NCBI GenBank assembly: GCA_039028975.1 | Contig: JBCCHB010000089.1 | Coordinates: forward strand, 3,434 to 67,433 | Origin: JAHBNG01 sp039028975 | Lineage (GTDB): Bacteria; Chloroflexota; Anaerolineae; Caldilineales; Caldilineaceae | Length of the DNA stretch: 64,000 nucleotides | Direction: 5' to 3' | In this document: in pieces, positions 8,697-18,213 of the stretch | How positions within the stretch are numbered: position 1 is the first letter of the stretch | Layout of the letters: every line of letters begins with the position of its first letter | Program-made: the position numbers and the translations under genes | The notes under the pieces: generated by a model | What the model saw: the letters and a program-made list of their open reading frames with translations, nothing else | Told to the model about the DNA's origin: nothing | Database searches by the model: none

Positions 8697-9266
8697 ATGT
8701 CCTACTACAACGACACTCAAAATATAGAGCAGTATATCCAAATGGCCAAAGGTTATGATGGACTTGAGTTAATCAATACTCTTCGTACGTATCTGCCTGC
8801 TGGCGCTACCGTACTAGAGTTAGGCATGGGGCCAGGAAAGGATTTGGCGCTTTTAAACGAGCATTTTGTTGTAACTGGCTCAGATATGTCTCCAGCATTC
8901 ATTGAACGCTACCAGGCATTGGATCCGGACGCAGACCTACTGCTTCTGGATGCCGCAACATTAAATACTGAACGGCAGTTTGACTGTATTTATTCCAACA
9001 AGGTTCTGCATCATCTTAGCAGGCAGGCGTTGGCTGAATCATTTAGCGTACAGGCTAAAAGGCTAAATGATGGCGGACTGCTCTGTCATTCTTTTTGGTA
9101 TGGTGAGCATGAGGAAGAGATAATGGGGATGCATATTGCACACTATACAGAAGAGATGTTATATAAACTTGTCGTCACTGAATTTGAACTAATTGAGTGC
9201 CAGCACTACACAGAGATGGATGATGACGACTCTCTTTATCTGATTTGTAAAAAGGTAAAGACGTAA
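8697..9266 (+). CDS. Class I SAM-dependent methyltransferase
   Basis: 189 residues with a Rossmann-type methyltransferase core. Motif I is VLELGMGPGKDLALL (about 40-54), the acidic end of strand 2 is TGSDMSP, motif II is FDCIYSNKVLHHL, and post-motif II is LNDGGLLCHSFWYG. The substrate cannot be inferred. It is a single gene on the plus strand, divergent from nusA and convergent with leuS, with a shared hairpin terminator downstream. AAGGAA about 11 bases upstream is an acceptable ribosome-binding site. It is distantly similar in layout to the methyltransferase at 15286-16203 but lacks the zinc-ribbon tail. Confidence 0.8.
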   Translation: MSYYNDTQNIEQYIQMAKGYDGLELINTLRTYLPAGATVLELGMGPGKDLALLNEHFVVTGSDMSPAFIERYQALDPDADLLLLDAATLNTERQFDCIYSNKVLHHLSRQALAESFSVQAKRLNDGGLLCHSFWYGEHEEEIMGMHIAHYTEEMLYKLVVTEFELIECQHYTEMDDDDSLYLICKKVKT

Positions 9267-9390
9267 TTACTCATCTGTATTCTTCACTAGAAAAATTTGC
9301 CCCGATTCTTATCGGAGAAAGCCTGGAGTGGTCAGCAAGAGAAGGGGATTCCAGTATTCACTACGGCGCAGGCTTCATCTAGCCATCAAT

Positions 9391-9425
9391 ATATAAGGGG
9401 AGCCAGAAATTTTCTCCCCTTATAT
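9391..9425. terminator. Bidirectional intrinsic terminator
   Basis: Perfect 12-bp arms, ATATAAGGGGAG (9391-9402) and CTCCCCTTATAT (9414-9425), with an 11-nt loop and a T-rich tail on the plus strand (TCTTTTACT). It lies between the convergent methyltransferase and leuS genes. Confidence 0.75.
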
Positions 9426-9553
9426 TCTTTTACTACCTTTATATCATTAGGTTAGCACAGATAATGATACATGGCGTCCCCAATCTCTGTTCGCCAGTCA
9501 TGGATACCGCCGGAAAATCTTCTAGGTACGAAAGACTTCCCACTGCTTTACTT

Positions 9554-12037
9554 TTACCCAGCAACAATATTGACTAGCTTGTCTGGTACAACGATTATCT
9601 TACGGACGGTTTTACCATTCATGCGTTTTTGAATATCCTCTGAGGCTACTGCTTTTTCCTCTAATACTTCCTTACTGGTGCCAGGTGCAACCATCAACTT
9701 GTCACGGACTTTACCGTTAATTTGTACAACAACAGTAATTTCATCTTCTATGGCTTTGGCCCGATCACCAATTGGCCACGGCTGAAGATGAACGCTCTCA
9801 GAATGACCAGTGCGATGCCATAACTCCTCGCTGATATGTGGGAATACGGGCGCCATCATCAGGACCAGTGATTCAATTGCGCTGTTCCATATTGTAGTAC
9901 CAACAACTGGCATGTCTCTCATTTTGATCAACAAGTTATTCAATTCCATCATGGCGGCAATCGCCGTGTTGAAACGGAAATGCTCAATATCATCAGTCAC
10001 TTTGATAATCGTTTGATGCAATTTCCTCTCAAGCGTGCGGGCATCCTCCGGTTTTGCTTCTGCAGCTACATATTCCGATTTTGGCTCATCAACAACAACA
10101 CTCCAGATTCGATGCAAAAATCGACTAACGCCCTCGATCGCCTTTGGATCCCACGGGCCACCTTGATCCCACGGACCAATGAACATGAGATAACCGCGAA
10201 CCGTATCTGCACCATACTTGCCTACCACATCATCAGGGTTCACCACATTTCCCCGGCTTTTGGACATCTTCTCTCCATCCGGGCCAAGAATCATACCCTG
10301 ATTGAATAGACGTTGGGTAGGCTCTGCAAACTCAACAATACCTAGTTTCCTTAGCGCTTTAGCAAAGAATCGAAAGTAGAGCAGATGCATTGTTGCATGC
10401 TCAATGCCCCCTGTGTACTGATCAACAGCAAGCCAATAACTCCCTTGCTCTGGATTCCAAGGAGTATCTTCTTCTGCTAACGGGACATCTTTTTTCCAAT
10501 AAGGTGTTACATAGGCATATGGATACCAGCTTGAGCACATAAATGTATCCATAGTATCTGTCTCTCGCTGGGCTGGTTTTGCACATCGAGGACAAGGGAC
10601 ATTTAGGAAACCTTCATGATAACGCAGTGGGCTTTCACCAGTTGGCTTAAATTCAGCATCGTCAGGCAACACCACGGGTAAATCTCCATATGAGACAGGA
10701 ACTGTCCCACAATCGTCACAGTAGATAATGGGGATCGGTGTACCCCACATACGTTGACGAGAGATCAACCAATCACGCAAGCGGTAGTTGACGGCCCCCT
10801 TGCCGCGATTGGTTTCTTCTAACCAAGCCATTACCTTTTCAACGGCACCCTCGACGGGCGTACCGTCAAATTCACCGCTGTTAACCATTACCCCATCGTT
10901 CTTCGAAACATATGCTTCCTCCAAAGAACCGATGTCACCTTCCGGGCCAGAAATGACTCGGCGGATCTCCAGGCCAAACTTATTAGCGAATTCAAAGTCT
11001 CGCTCATCGTGGCCGGGGACAGCCATAATCGCCCCAGTGCCGTACCCCATCATGACATAGTCTGCAACCCAGATAGGAATGCGCTCTTGATTGACGGGGT
11101 TGATTGCATATCCACCAGTAAAGACCCCGGTCTTCTCTTTATCAGCAGCGGTGCGAGCAATTTCGTCAAGGCGGGTTGCCTCTGTGCGATATGCTTCTAT
11201 GGCGTCTTGTTGGTCTTTTGTAGTGATCTTATCCACCAGGGGGTGTTCAGGGGCAAGCACCATAAAGGTTGCCCCCCACAATGTGTCTGGCCGGGTGGTA
11301 AATATCTCGACGGAATCTCCGTTCTCGGTTTGAAAGACGACCTCAGCCCCGATACTGCGGCCTATCCAATTTGTCTGCATGACCTTTACCCGCTCTGGCC
11401 ACTCAATGTTATCCATGTCGTCAAGTAGATCTTGGGCGAACTGAGTAATACGGAACTTCCATTGGTTTAGTTCCTTTTTAACAACAGGTGTGTTGCAGCG
11501 TTCACAGTGTCGATCTTCTCCCCAAACCTGCTCTCGGGCCAGTGTTGTATTGCAGCTTGGGCACCAATCTACAGGGGCAAACTCACGATAAGCTAAGTCA
11601 TTTTCATAAAATTGCAGAAAGAACCATTGAGACCATTTGTAGTAGTCGGGATCACAGGTAACGGCCTCTCTATCCCATGCCCACATCGCCCCCATTCGAC
11701 CTAACTGCTCACGCATCCGCTCAATGTTGGCGTAGGTCCAGACTTTTGGATGAATATTGTTTTTGATAGCAGCATTCTCAGCTGGAAGACCAAACGCATC
11801 AAATCCTATAGGGAAAAAGACATTGTAGCCATTCATGCGCCGCCAGCGAGCTGCAGCATCACTAGGGGTGAAGGCGTACCAATGCCCTGTATGTAGATCG
11901 CCAGAAGGGTAAGGCAACATTGTTAGTGCATACCATTTTGGTTTAGTTGTATCTTCTACTGTTTCATACAGTTTTTGTCCCTTCCAGCTCTCTTGCCATT
12001 TAGGCTCGATCACCTGGGGATCGTATCGCTCAGCCAT
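9554..12037 (-). CDS. leuS: Leucyl-tRNA synthetase
   Basis: 827 residues, normal for bacterial LeuRS. It charges tRNA-Leu with leucine. Class I signatures are PYPSGDLHTGHW (HIGH, about 43-54) and KMSKSRGN (about 590). The CP1 editing domain lies in between (about 225-420, with TTRPDTLWGATFMV and GHDERDFEFA). A zinc-type Cys cluster, CPSC and CERC, lies near residues 160-185, and an anticodon-binding domain is at the C-terminus. AGGAGG ten bases upstream supports the start. It is probably a single transcription unit; no T-box core motif was found in the leader. Confidence 0.97.
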   Translation of the reverse strand: MAERYDPQVIEPKWQESWKGQKLYETVEDTTKPKWYALTMLPYPSGDLHTGHWYAFTPSDAAARWRRMNGYNVFFPIGFDAFGLPAENAAIKNNIHPKVWTYANIERMREQLGRMGAMWAWDREAVTCDPDYYKWSQWFFLQFYENDLAYREFAPVDWCPSCNTTLAREQVWGEDRHCERCNTPVVKKELNQWKFRITQFAQDLLDDMDNIEWPERVKVMQTNWIGRSIGAEVVFQTENGDSVEIFTTRPDTLWGATFMVLAPEHPLVDKITTKDQQDAIEAYRTEATRLDEIARTAADKEKTGVFTGGYAINPVNQERIPIWVADYVMMGYGTGAIMAVPGHDERDFEFANKFGLEIRRVISGPEGDIGSLEEAYVSKNDGVMVNSGEFDGTPVEGAVEKVMAWLEETNRGKGAVNYRLRDWLISRQRMWGTPIPIIYCDDCGTVPVSYGDLPVVLPDDAEFKPTGESPLRYHEGFLNVPCPRCAKPAQRETDTMDTFMCSSWYPYAYVTPYWKKDVPLAEEDTPWNPEQGSYWLAVDQYTGGIEHATMHLLYFRFFAKALRKLGIVEFAEPTQRLFNQGMILGPDGEKMSKSRGNVVNPDDVVGKYGADTVRGYLMFIGPWDQGGPWDPKAIEGVSRFLHRIWSVVVDEPKSEYVAAEAKPEDARTLERKLHQTIIKVTDDIEHFRFNTAIAAMMELNNLLIKMRDMPVVGTTIWNSAIESLVLMMAPVFPHISEELWHRTGHSESVHLQPWPIGDRAKAIEDEITVVVQINGKVRDKLMVAPGTSKEVLEEKAVASEDIQKRMNGKTVRKIIVVPDKLVNIVAG

Positions 12038-12416
12038 TTTCCCAGCCTCCTGTTAGCTGTTTTGATATTTGGGTAGTCTCTTTGAAAAAAAGGCGTAGAC
12101 CGACTGGATGCAGTAAAATGTTGCATTACGGGTTGAGTTGGTCTTAAACTATTCCAGAAGTTCGGCCTCATCCCTACGCTTGTTTATTTATTGTAAAGCC
12201 ACATTATTTATGTATTGATAGAGGACGCATTGCATTTATAACCAAACGCAATCGTTGGGTATAATGCTGGATTCAATATGCAGATACTGTACGTACCAAG
12301 AACAGCGCGGCCTACTGACTATTTGATGCTCATCGTTCTGAGCATAGCAGCAAAATTTTACGGGTGTAGAAGACCCATTCGCACTCTTGTCAATTTGAGG
12401 CGCCATCTTCGTATTT
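12038..12416. other. Spacer between ilvE and leuS
   Basis: 379 bp upstream of leuS. It contains an imperfect stem, AGACCGACT (near 12097) with AGTTGGTCT (near 12139), that could fold in the leuS leader. On the plus strand there is a TTGATA/TATAAC pair with 16-bp spacing near 12216-12243, but no gene follows it in that direction. No conserved T-box (GGTGG-type antiterminator) core is visible. Confidence 0.4.
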
Positions 12417-13358
12417 TTATGCAGCTACGGGTTCGCCTAGCTCCACCGGTGTTAGCCAATCCCACTTATCTTCATGGGTACCCTTAATAATGCCAAAGAA
12501 TATATCTTGAATCGATTTAGTAATCGGGCCGCGACTTCCATTGCCGACCTCTAACCTATCTACGGAACGAACTGGTGTAACTTCAGCGGCAGTACCTGTA
12601 AAAAAGATTTCATCGGCCAAATAGAGCATCTCTCTGGGAATCGTCATCTCGGTAACTGTATAGCCTAAATCTTTGGCGATCGTTACAGCGCAGTTTCGAG
12701 TAATCCCACCGAGAATACTATTGCCTAGGGGTGGCGTAAAAATTTCGCCTTTATGTATCAAGAAGATATTTTCACCGCTACCTTCACTTACATATCCATT
12801 TACATCCAGCGCAATGCCTTCATTGAAACCATTATCTGTTGCTTCCATAACAACATTTTGGCTATTGACGTATTGCCCGCCGATCTTAGCCAATGCGTTC
12901 AACGTATCCGGTGCCATACGTCTCCAGCTACTTACTTGAACATCTACACCTTGGGTAAGAGCTTCTTCACCTAAATATGCTCCCCACGGAACGGCACCCA
13001 CGATAGCATCGACCGGGCATCCCCGCCCATCTACACCTAATGAATCATAGCCTCGGAAAACTAGGGGGCGCACATACGCACTGCGGAGCTGGTTAGCCCG
13101 TAGCACATCTGCAGTCACATCCATCCATTCATCTGCCGTTAAGGGAGAAGGAATATGGGCCACTTTGCAGGAAAAAAGCAATCGTTCATAGTGTTCTACA
13201 CCTCGAAATATTGCCGGTCCGTCTTTTAGCTCATAAGCCCGGATGCCTTCAAAGACGCTGCTTCCATAGTGAAGAGCGTGTGTAAAGACATGTACTGTTG
13301 CATTTGCCCAAGGTATGATCTCACCGTTCATCCATATATATTCTGCTTGCATTGCCAT
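12417..13358 (-). CDS. ilvE: Branched-chain amino acid aminotransferase
   Basis: 313 residues, class IV PLP aminotransferase. It catalyses the last step of valine, leucine and isoleucine synthesis using glutamate. Visible features are GSSVFEGIRAYE near residue 32, an Arg-rich HYERLLFSCK segment, the catalytic Lys in ALAKIGGQYVNSQ (about 164), then EGIALDVNGYVSEGSGENIF and FFTGTAAEVTPVRSVD near the C-terminus. GGAG eight bases upstream supports the first ATG. Its position next to leuS links leucine synthesis and use, although a 379-bp spacer separates them. Confidence 0.95.
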   Translation of the reverse strand: MAMQAEYIWMNGEIIPWANATVHVFTHALHYGSSVFEGIRAYELKDGPAIFRGVEHYERLLFSCKVAHIPSPLTADEWMDVTADVLRANQLRSAYVRPLVFRGYDSLGVDGRGCPVDAIVGAVPWGAYLGEEALTQGVDVQVSSWRRMAPDTLNALAKIGGQYVNSQNVVMEATDNGFNEGIALDVNGYVSEGSGENIFLIHKGEIFTPPLGNSILGGITRNCAVTIAKDLGYTVTEMTIPREMLYLADEIFFTGTAAEVTPVRSVDRLEVGNGSRGPITKSIQDIFFGIIKGTHEDKWDWLTPVELGEPVAA

Positions 13359-13635
13359 TGGTTGTTCTCCTGTTGTTTATATAAATGGCCAAATGCGACT
13401 CTTCCCCTCGCTTAAACAGTATGCTCTCAATGAACATGAGGATATCCTGCCGTTTCTAAGCACTCAAGATCGAGTCGAATAAAAGCTGTAACAAAATCTT
13501 ACTGGCTGGCTATATAATGACATCGTTTTTATTGCTGCCTTTAGAATCTTCGCATTATACAACAAGTAAGTCATACTCCCTACATAATTCATTTATTTAG
13601 CAATTCATAAATTTGGCTGCCCACTTGACAAAAGA

Positions 13636-13667
13636 AAACACCGACGCTATCTAGAGCATCGGTGTTT
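13636..13667 (-). terminator. Intrinsic terminator of rpoD
   Basis: Arms 13636-13648 and 13655-13667 pair with a single mismatch around a 6-nt loop. Reading on the minus strand, the stem is followed by TTTTCTTTTG. It lies 88 bp after the rpoD stop codon. The right arm shares its last five bases with the parS site. Confidence 0.75.
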
Positions 13668-13678
13668 CACGTGAAACA
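13663..13678. promoter_or_regulatory. parS centromere-like site (ParB binding)
   Basis: The 16 bases TGTTTCACGTGAAACA match exactly the bacterial chromosomal parS consensus (TGTTNCACGTGAAACA) and form a perfect palindrome. ParB binds such sites and loads SMC; in most genomes they cluster around oriC. It is the only match seen in this window. It sits between the ilvE start and the rpoD stop, overlapping the rpoD terminator stem by five bases. Confidence 0.88.
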
Positions 13679-13754
13679 TTCTATTCGGCTAACTATTTAT
13701 CGCTGCCTCTAATACACATTAGGCACAGATTATATATGATGAGGTCATTAAATT

Positions 13755-15026
13755 TTAGAGATAATCTCGTAGTTTCCGACTTCGGCTGGGATGACGTAAA
13801 CGACTTAGCGCCTGGGCCTCAATCTGACGAATACGTTCCCGGGTTACACCAAACTTCTTACCCACTTCTTCTAATGTATAACAATACCCATCCACTAAAC
13901 CAAAACGAAGTTGCAAGATGCGTACTTCACGCGGTGTCAAACTTTGGAATATTTCATCGATTACCTCGCGTAGCAATTGTTGGCCAGCTGCCTCTCCTGG
14001 GCTATCTGCATCCTCATCTTCAATAAAATCACCAAGATAAGAGTCTTCTTCTTCGCCTACTGGCATCTCCAAGCTTAGAGGCCGTTGGCTCACTCGCATA
14101 ATGTGCTCAACCTTGCGAGGGGATACACCTAGCTCTTCGGCAATCTCTTCTGTTGTGGGATCACGCCCCAATTCTTGAACAAGTTGCCGGCTAGTACGGG
14201 TCAGTCGGTTAATCTGTTCATACATATGAACAGGTACCCGGATGGTACGCCCCTGATCGGCAATTGCACGAGTTACGGCCTGTCGAATCCACCATGTTGC
14301 ATACGTGCTAAACTTATACCCGCGCCGATAATCAAATTTCTTAACGGCACGAATCAGACCGATATTACCTTCTTGAATCAGATCTAAAAAGGGAACACCG
14401 CGTCCCACATATTTCTTAGCAACACTAACAACTAGTCGACTATTGGCCTTAATCAAGTGCTCCTGAGCGGCTTGACCATCACGCATAAACCAAAGTAATT
14501 TTTCTCGTTCTTCCCAGTCATCCATGCCCTGGGCCAATTTTTTACGAGATTCTCTACCAGCCTCCATTCTCTTAGCCAAAGAGACTTCCTCCTCAGCGGT
14601 AAGCAGTGGAACACGACCGATCTCTTTAAGATAGAGGCTGATCGAATCGTCAATTTCAATTTGACTCAGGTCAAAATCATCTTCTTCAACAGTCTCTGCT
14701 ACTTCTTCAGAAGTTGGTTCATCGGGTTCAGCCGATGGCGCTGGACCAACTTCGATCCCTTGCTCAAATAGCATCGCAAAGAGATCCTCTAGCTGATCCA
14801 TATTATTTTCAGCTTCAGGCATCACGCGAAGCACATCATCATACGACACAAAGCCTTGCGTACGCCCAAGGTTTAATAGAAATTCAAAGGCCTGTTCGGG
14901 ACTGAGAACTTCTTTTTTAACTGTTTCATCTTCCTCAAATGCTTCTCCGGTTGAATTAAGATTGATGTCCTCATAATCCAGGTCGAAATCACCATCAAAG
15001 GAATTTGTCATCTCTTGTTTTGCCAT
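13755..15026 (-). CDS. rpoD: Primary sigma factor RpoD/SigA
   Basis: 423 residues, group 1 sigma-70. A short region 1.1-like domain (about 40-95, PEQAFEFLLNLGRTQGFVSYD) and an acidic spacer come first. Region 1.2 is DDSISLYLKEIGRVPLL (about 127-143). Region 2 has FLDLIQEGNIGLIRAVKKFD and YKFSTYATWWIRQAV (2.3/2.4). Regions 3 and 4 follow, ending with the 4.2 helix-turn-helix GVTRERIRQIEAQALSRLRH. It directs core RNA polymerase to housekeeping promoters. No dnaG neighbour is present. A GA-rich AAGAGAAAG ribosome-binding site precedes the ATG. A terminator and a parS site follow it. Confidence 0.96.
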   Translation of the reverse strand: MAKQEMTNSFDGDFDLDYEDINLNSTGEAFEEDETVKKEVLSPEQAFEFLLNLGRTQGFVSYDDVLRVMPEAENNMDQLEDLFAMLFEQGIEVGPAPSAEPDEPTSEEVAETVEEDDFDLSQIEIDDSISLYLKEIGRVPLLTAEEEVSLAKRMEAGRESRKKLAQGMDDWEEREKLLWFMRDGQAAQEHLIKANSRLVVSVAKKYVGRGVPFLDLIQEGNIGLIRAVKKFDYRRGYKFSTYATWWIRQAVTRAIADQGRTIRVPVHMYEQINRLTRTSRQLVQELGRDPTTEEIAEELGVSPRKVEHIMRVSQRPLSLEMPVGEEEDSYLGDFIEDEDADSPGEAAGQQLLREVIDEIFQSLTPREVRILQLRFGLVDGYCYTLEEVGKKFGVTRERIRQIEAQALSRLRHPSRSRKLRDYL

Positions 15027-15285
15027 ATGCTTTCTCTTTTACCTAATAAATAAGTAACAATCATTCATTCAGGGGGTAACAGACACGCACTTATTTATCG
15101 AATTCACAAAAATTCTGGGGGATGTCGTGTTATCCGTTTTTTATTTATCCTTATTATCTAGAAATAAACTTTCTTAAAAAATTCACCACAGGTACAACGC
15201 TTATTTTCAAAATTTTCTTTAGGGATACTCAAGAACAACTTAGGCATTTTATCTAGGAATGAATATGTCAAAAGATCAAGTTACT

Positions 15286-16203
15286 TTATCCTCGAACTTT
15301 AAAATCCCAGATCCTTCCCTCTTGTCGGTAGGAAATGGAACATTGACTGCAGTGTAACAAGGTATCCCCATTATAATCTAGGGTCTCTGCAGAACAATTA
15401 GGACAACGAAATATACCAACTAGATCATTCTGAGAATTGCCAGAAAGATGGTTGCCATTCCCCTTTACTTGTGTTTGCAAAAATACGCTAGGCGAGATAG
15501 GATACAATCCACTAGGTAAAGAGATCAGGTTATCAAGCTGAGCCAAAAATCCGGTTGGTATCAGTCGCTTTAAGAGTGGTAACCGAAAATGAGAAACCGC
15601 ATGACGTTGTCGAGTAGTGAATCCAATTTCACAAATCTGTTCCTGCATCCACTCTGGATGGAAATCAAAGTTTAATTCAACAAACTCATACGGCATCTTA
15701 TCAAAGGGCGACCAAGATTGCTTACCTATTACCCAACGCAAAATTGATTTCAAATTGCGTTTGTTAGCATACTCAAGTACAGCGTAGCTATCTTTATGAA
15801 GTACTCGATAAAGCTGTTCAAGTGCTTGCGGTACATTTACCAAATGATGCATCACACGTACCATAACAAGCGTATCGATCACTCCGCTTGCAAATGGTAA
15901 ATCATAAATGTTCCCAGCAACAAAAACAAATCGGGGATCTCCCCCCCATTTTTGAACGGCTTCTTCTAAGAGTGAACGACTATAATCGAATAGAATAATC
16001 TCTTCATATCCATCGTATAACTGGGCCAAACGTCCAAAGCCTGCACCAATTTCAATCAGTCGATGCCCGGAAACAGGCAAAAGACGCTGGAGAATAAGAC
16101 GTTCAATCCTATCTTCATATTCTCGACCCTGATCAACCCAGAAATCTGTTTGATAGTGACTACCTTCGTAATCAATAACTGGCGTAGGTTGAGAAACAGG
16201 CAT
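15286..16203 (-). CDS. SAM-dependent methyltransferase with C-terminal zinc ribbon
   Basis: 305 residues. Methyltransferase motif I is RLIEIGAGFGRLAQL (about 47-61), followed by ILFDYSRSLLEEA, VAGNIYDLPFASGVIDTLVMVRVMHH and VLHKDSYAVLEY. At the C-terminus a Trm112-like ribbon, FRCPNCSAE and LLHCSQCS (about 265-295), carries two CxxC pairs. The substrate is unknown; fusion with a zinc ribbon is common in methyltransferases of lipid, quinone or protein modification. It lies 259 bp upstream of rpoD on the same strand, with an AT-rich spacer between them, and is divergent from the aminohydrolase gene. Confidence 0.8.
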   Translation of the reverse strand: MPVSQPTPVIDYEGSHYQTDFWVDQGREYEDRIERLILQRLLPVSGHRLIEIGAGFGRLAQLYDGYEEIILFDYSRSLLEEAVQKWGGDPRFVFVAGNIYDLPFASGVIDTLVMVRVMHHLVNVPQALEQLYRVLHKDSYAVLEYANKRNLKSILRWVIGKQSWSPFDKMPYEFVELNFDFHPEWMQEQICEIGFTTRQRHAVSHFRLPLLKRLIPTGFLAQLDNLISLPSGLYPISPSVFLQTQVKGNGNHLSGNSQNDLVGIFRCPNCSAETLDYNGDTLLHCSQCSISYRQEGRIWDFKVRG

Positions 16204-16839
16204 AGAAGTCTCTTATAACGTACACAACGATGAAGATATTTATTATGAACCGATAAACGAACAAACGTTCACAAGCCACTGTGATCTTTGGACTTTATCG
16301 ATAAATCGATTATAGTTATATAGAAAAAAATAGCGGGAGAAATCCCCCCCACTTTCCAGAAACTATTCAAGCGGGATACGTTTTTTCAGACGTTTTCCAT
16401 ACGCTTATTTCGTATAATTATATCAGTAAAATCGACCAGTTTCAACAACCAATTTCATGTTAATATTCCAAATAAGTTGCGAGTTGTGCCGGCTGAAAAG
16501 ATATTTACAAAATTACCCTAAATTAACGAACATATCCTCTGCCCGTTAGGCCAAACTTCAGGCAGAATATACTGTTGACATACATAGTCTCTACCAGATT
16601 GACCAGATTCCAGTTTTTAAATGAACCAGATTCTCTTTTACTAAAGCCTCACCCTGTGTTCGTTTCATCCCCAAATAGACTCACCACAGTCACAAATTTA
16701 GCCTTTTTACCCTCTTAGATAATTAAGTTTATGACACTCCAGGCATTCTTAGGATTAACGAGCACAAAGACCAGTTTCTCCAAGTATATCCACACCCAAA
16801 ATCTATGAGAACCTAAAATTAACAATGGAAAAGGATAAC
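16204..16839. other. Divergent intergenic region, probably promoters
   Basis: 636 AT-rich bp between the divergent methyltransferase and aminohydrolase genes. A TATAAT hexamer occurs near 16416-16421 on the plus strand without a good -35 at correct spacing. A small palindrome, TCGATAAATCGA, lies near 16299. No open frame with a credible start was seen. Confidence 0.4.
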
Positions 16840-18189
16840 ATGCTCATCCATAACGCCACAGTCATCACGTTTAATAAAGAAAACAAAATCATCCAGAGTG
16901 GCGCTATTCACATAACCAATGGCGTGATTGATGCTATCGGCAAAAGCAGTTCGCTGCTGGCTCAATATCCAAACGACGAGCGTTGGGATGCCAATGGGCT
17001 AGTTCTGATGCCGGGACAGATCTGCGCGCATACTCATATTTATGGAGCCTTTGCTCGGGGAATGTACATACCAGGTACGCCAGCCAAAAACTTTCCCGAA
17101 ATTCTAAAGAAACTCTGGTGGCCATTAGATAAGGCGTTGGATCTAGAGGGGGTTCGCAGTTCAGCCGAAGTTTGTTTGGTCGATGCAATTCGTCATGGTA
17201 CAACCACACTGATTGATCACCATGCTAGCCAAACAGCCATCGATGGAAGCTTGGACGTGCTTAGTGACATGGTCTATGCCAGTGGCCTACGAGCCGTTCT
17301 TTGTTACGAAGTCACTGATCGAGATGGCCCTGAGGCAGCAAAAGCCGGTATTCAAGAGAATGTCCGTTTTCAAAAAAAAGTGAGCACCTCTGATCTTGAT
17401 TCTCGCTTGGCAGCTACTTTTGGCCTCCATGCAAGCATGACACTGTCGAATGAAACGCTAGAACATTGCCAAGCAGAAGCAAAATTGCTCAACTCGGGAT
17501 TTCATATTCATGTTGGAGAACACCCCGCGGATAGTGATGATTGCAACAAAAGGTACGGTATAGGTTTGGTGACTCGCCTACGTCAATATGGGATCACAGG
17601 CCCCAACAGCATCTTTGCCCACTGTATTCACATTGACGAAGACGAGCGACAGCAGCTTGTTGAAACAGATACTTGGGTAACCCATCAGCCACGTTCTAAT
17701 ATGAACAATGCCGTAGGGGCAGCCCAAGTGTGCTCGATGTTAGAGCAGAGTATAGGCGTAAGCTTGGGCAATGACGGCTTTAGCAATGACATGTTTGCAG
17801 AAATGAAGGTGGCGGATCTCCTGCATAAAGTAGTAAGTGGTGATCCTCGTACCCTAGGTGCCGATAAGGTAGTCCAAATGGCGGTTCAAAATAACCGCTC
17901 CTTGGCTTCACTTTTTTTTGATAAGCGAATAGGAACAATTGAATTAGGCGCTTATGCCGATCTCATTCTGCTAGACTATTATCCCACAACGCCCCTCACG
18001 GCTGAGAATTTACCTTGGCATATCCTATTTGGCATGAGCGGAAGCCATGTTCATAGCACGATTGTGCAAGGCAAGGTTCTTATGAAGAATCGGGAGTTGA
18101 CAACAGTCGATGAAGAAGAGATTACATCCCGCAGCAGAGAGGCTGCTGCGCAAACATGGGAACGCTTCGAGGCGTTGGTCGGTGGATAG
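16840..18189 (+). CDS. ssnA: SsnA-like aminohydrolase (amidohydrolase superfamily)
   Basis: 449 residues from the ATG at 16840, preferred because AAGGA lies just upstream; an in-frame ATG at 16825 would add MEKDN. Metal-dependent TIM-barrel hydrolase with CAHTHIYGAFARGM (HxH metal ligands near residue 66), a GTTTLIDHHAS segment, FHIHVGEHP, FAHCIHID and LGNDGFSNDMF (metal-binding Asp). The order and spacing, in particular RSNMNN and the LWWPLDKALD segment, match E. coli SsnA better than guanine deaminase or MTA/SAH deaminase. The natural substrate of SsnA is not established. It is a single gene, convergent with fpg. Confidence 0.75.
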   Translation: MLIHNATVITFNKENKIIQSGAIHITNGVIDAIGKSSSLLAQYPNDERWDANGLVLMPGQICAHTHIYGAFARGMYIPGTPAKNFPEILKKLWWPLDKALDLEGVRSSAEVCLVDAIRHGTTTLIDHHASQTAIDGSLDVLSDMVYASGLRAVLCYEVTDRDGPEAAKAGIQENVRFQKKVSTSDLDSRLAATFGLHASMTLSNETLEHCQAEAKLLNSGFHIHVGEHPADSDDCNKRYGIGLVTRLRQYGITGPNSIFAHCIHIDEDERQQLVETDTWVTHQPRSNMNNAVGAAQVCSMLEQSIGVSLGNDGFSNDMFAEMKVADLLHKVVSGDPRTLGADKVVQMAVQNNRSLASLFFDKRIGTIELGAYADLILLDYYPTTPLTAENLPWHILFGMSGSHVHSTIVQGKVLMKNRELTTVDEEEITSRSREAAAQTWERFEALVGG

Positions 18190-18213
18190 ATCCGTAGGTT
18201 ACTTTGGCCTAAT

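Noticed and set aside
8402..8758. 118-codon plus-strand reading frame overlapping the methyltransferase start
   Set aside because: It lies across the long inverted repeat, has no ribosome-binding site and no recognisable domain; the methyltransferase frame is clearly the coding one.
12038..12250. T-box riboswitch in the leuS leader
   Set aside because: No GGTGG-type antiterminator core or specifier stem could be found; only a weak imperfect hairpin.
12278..12487. 69-codon plus-strand frame upstream of leuS with a possible TTGATA/TATAAC promoter
   Set aside because: It runs into the 3' end of ilvE on the other strand, lacks a ribosome-binding site and has no recognisable sequence features.
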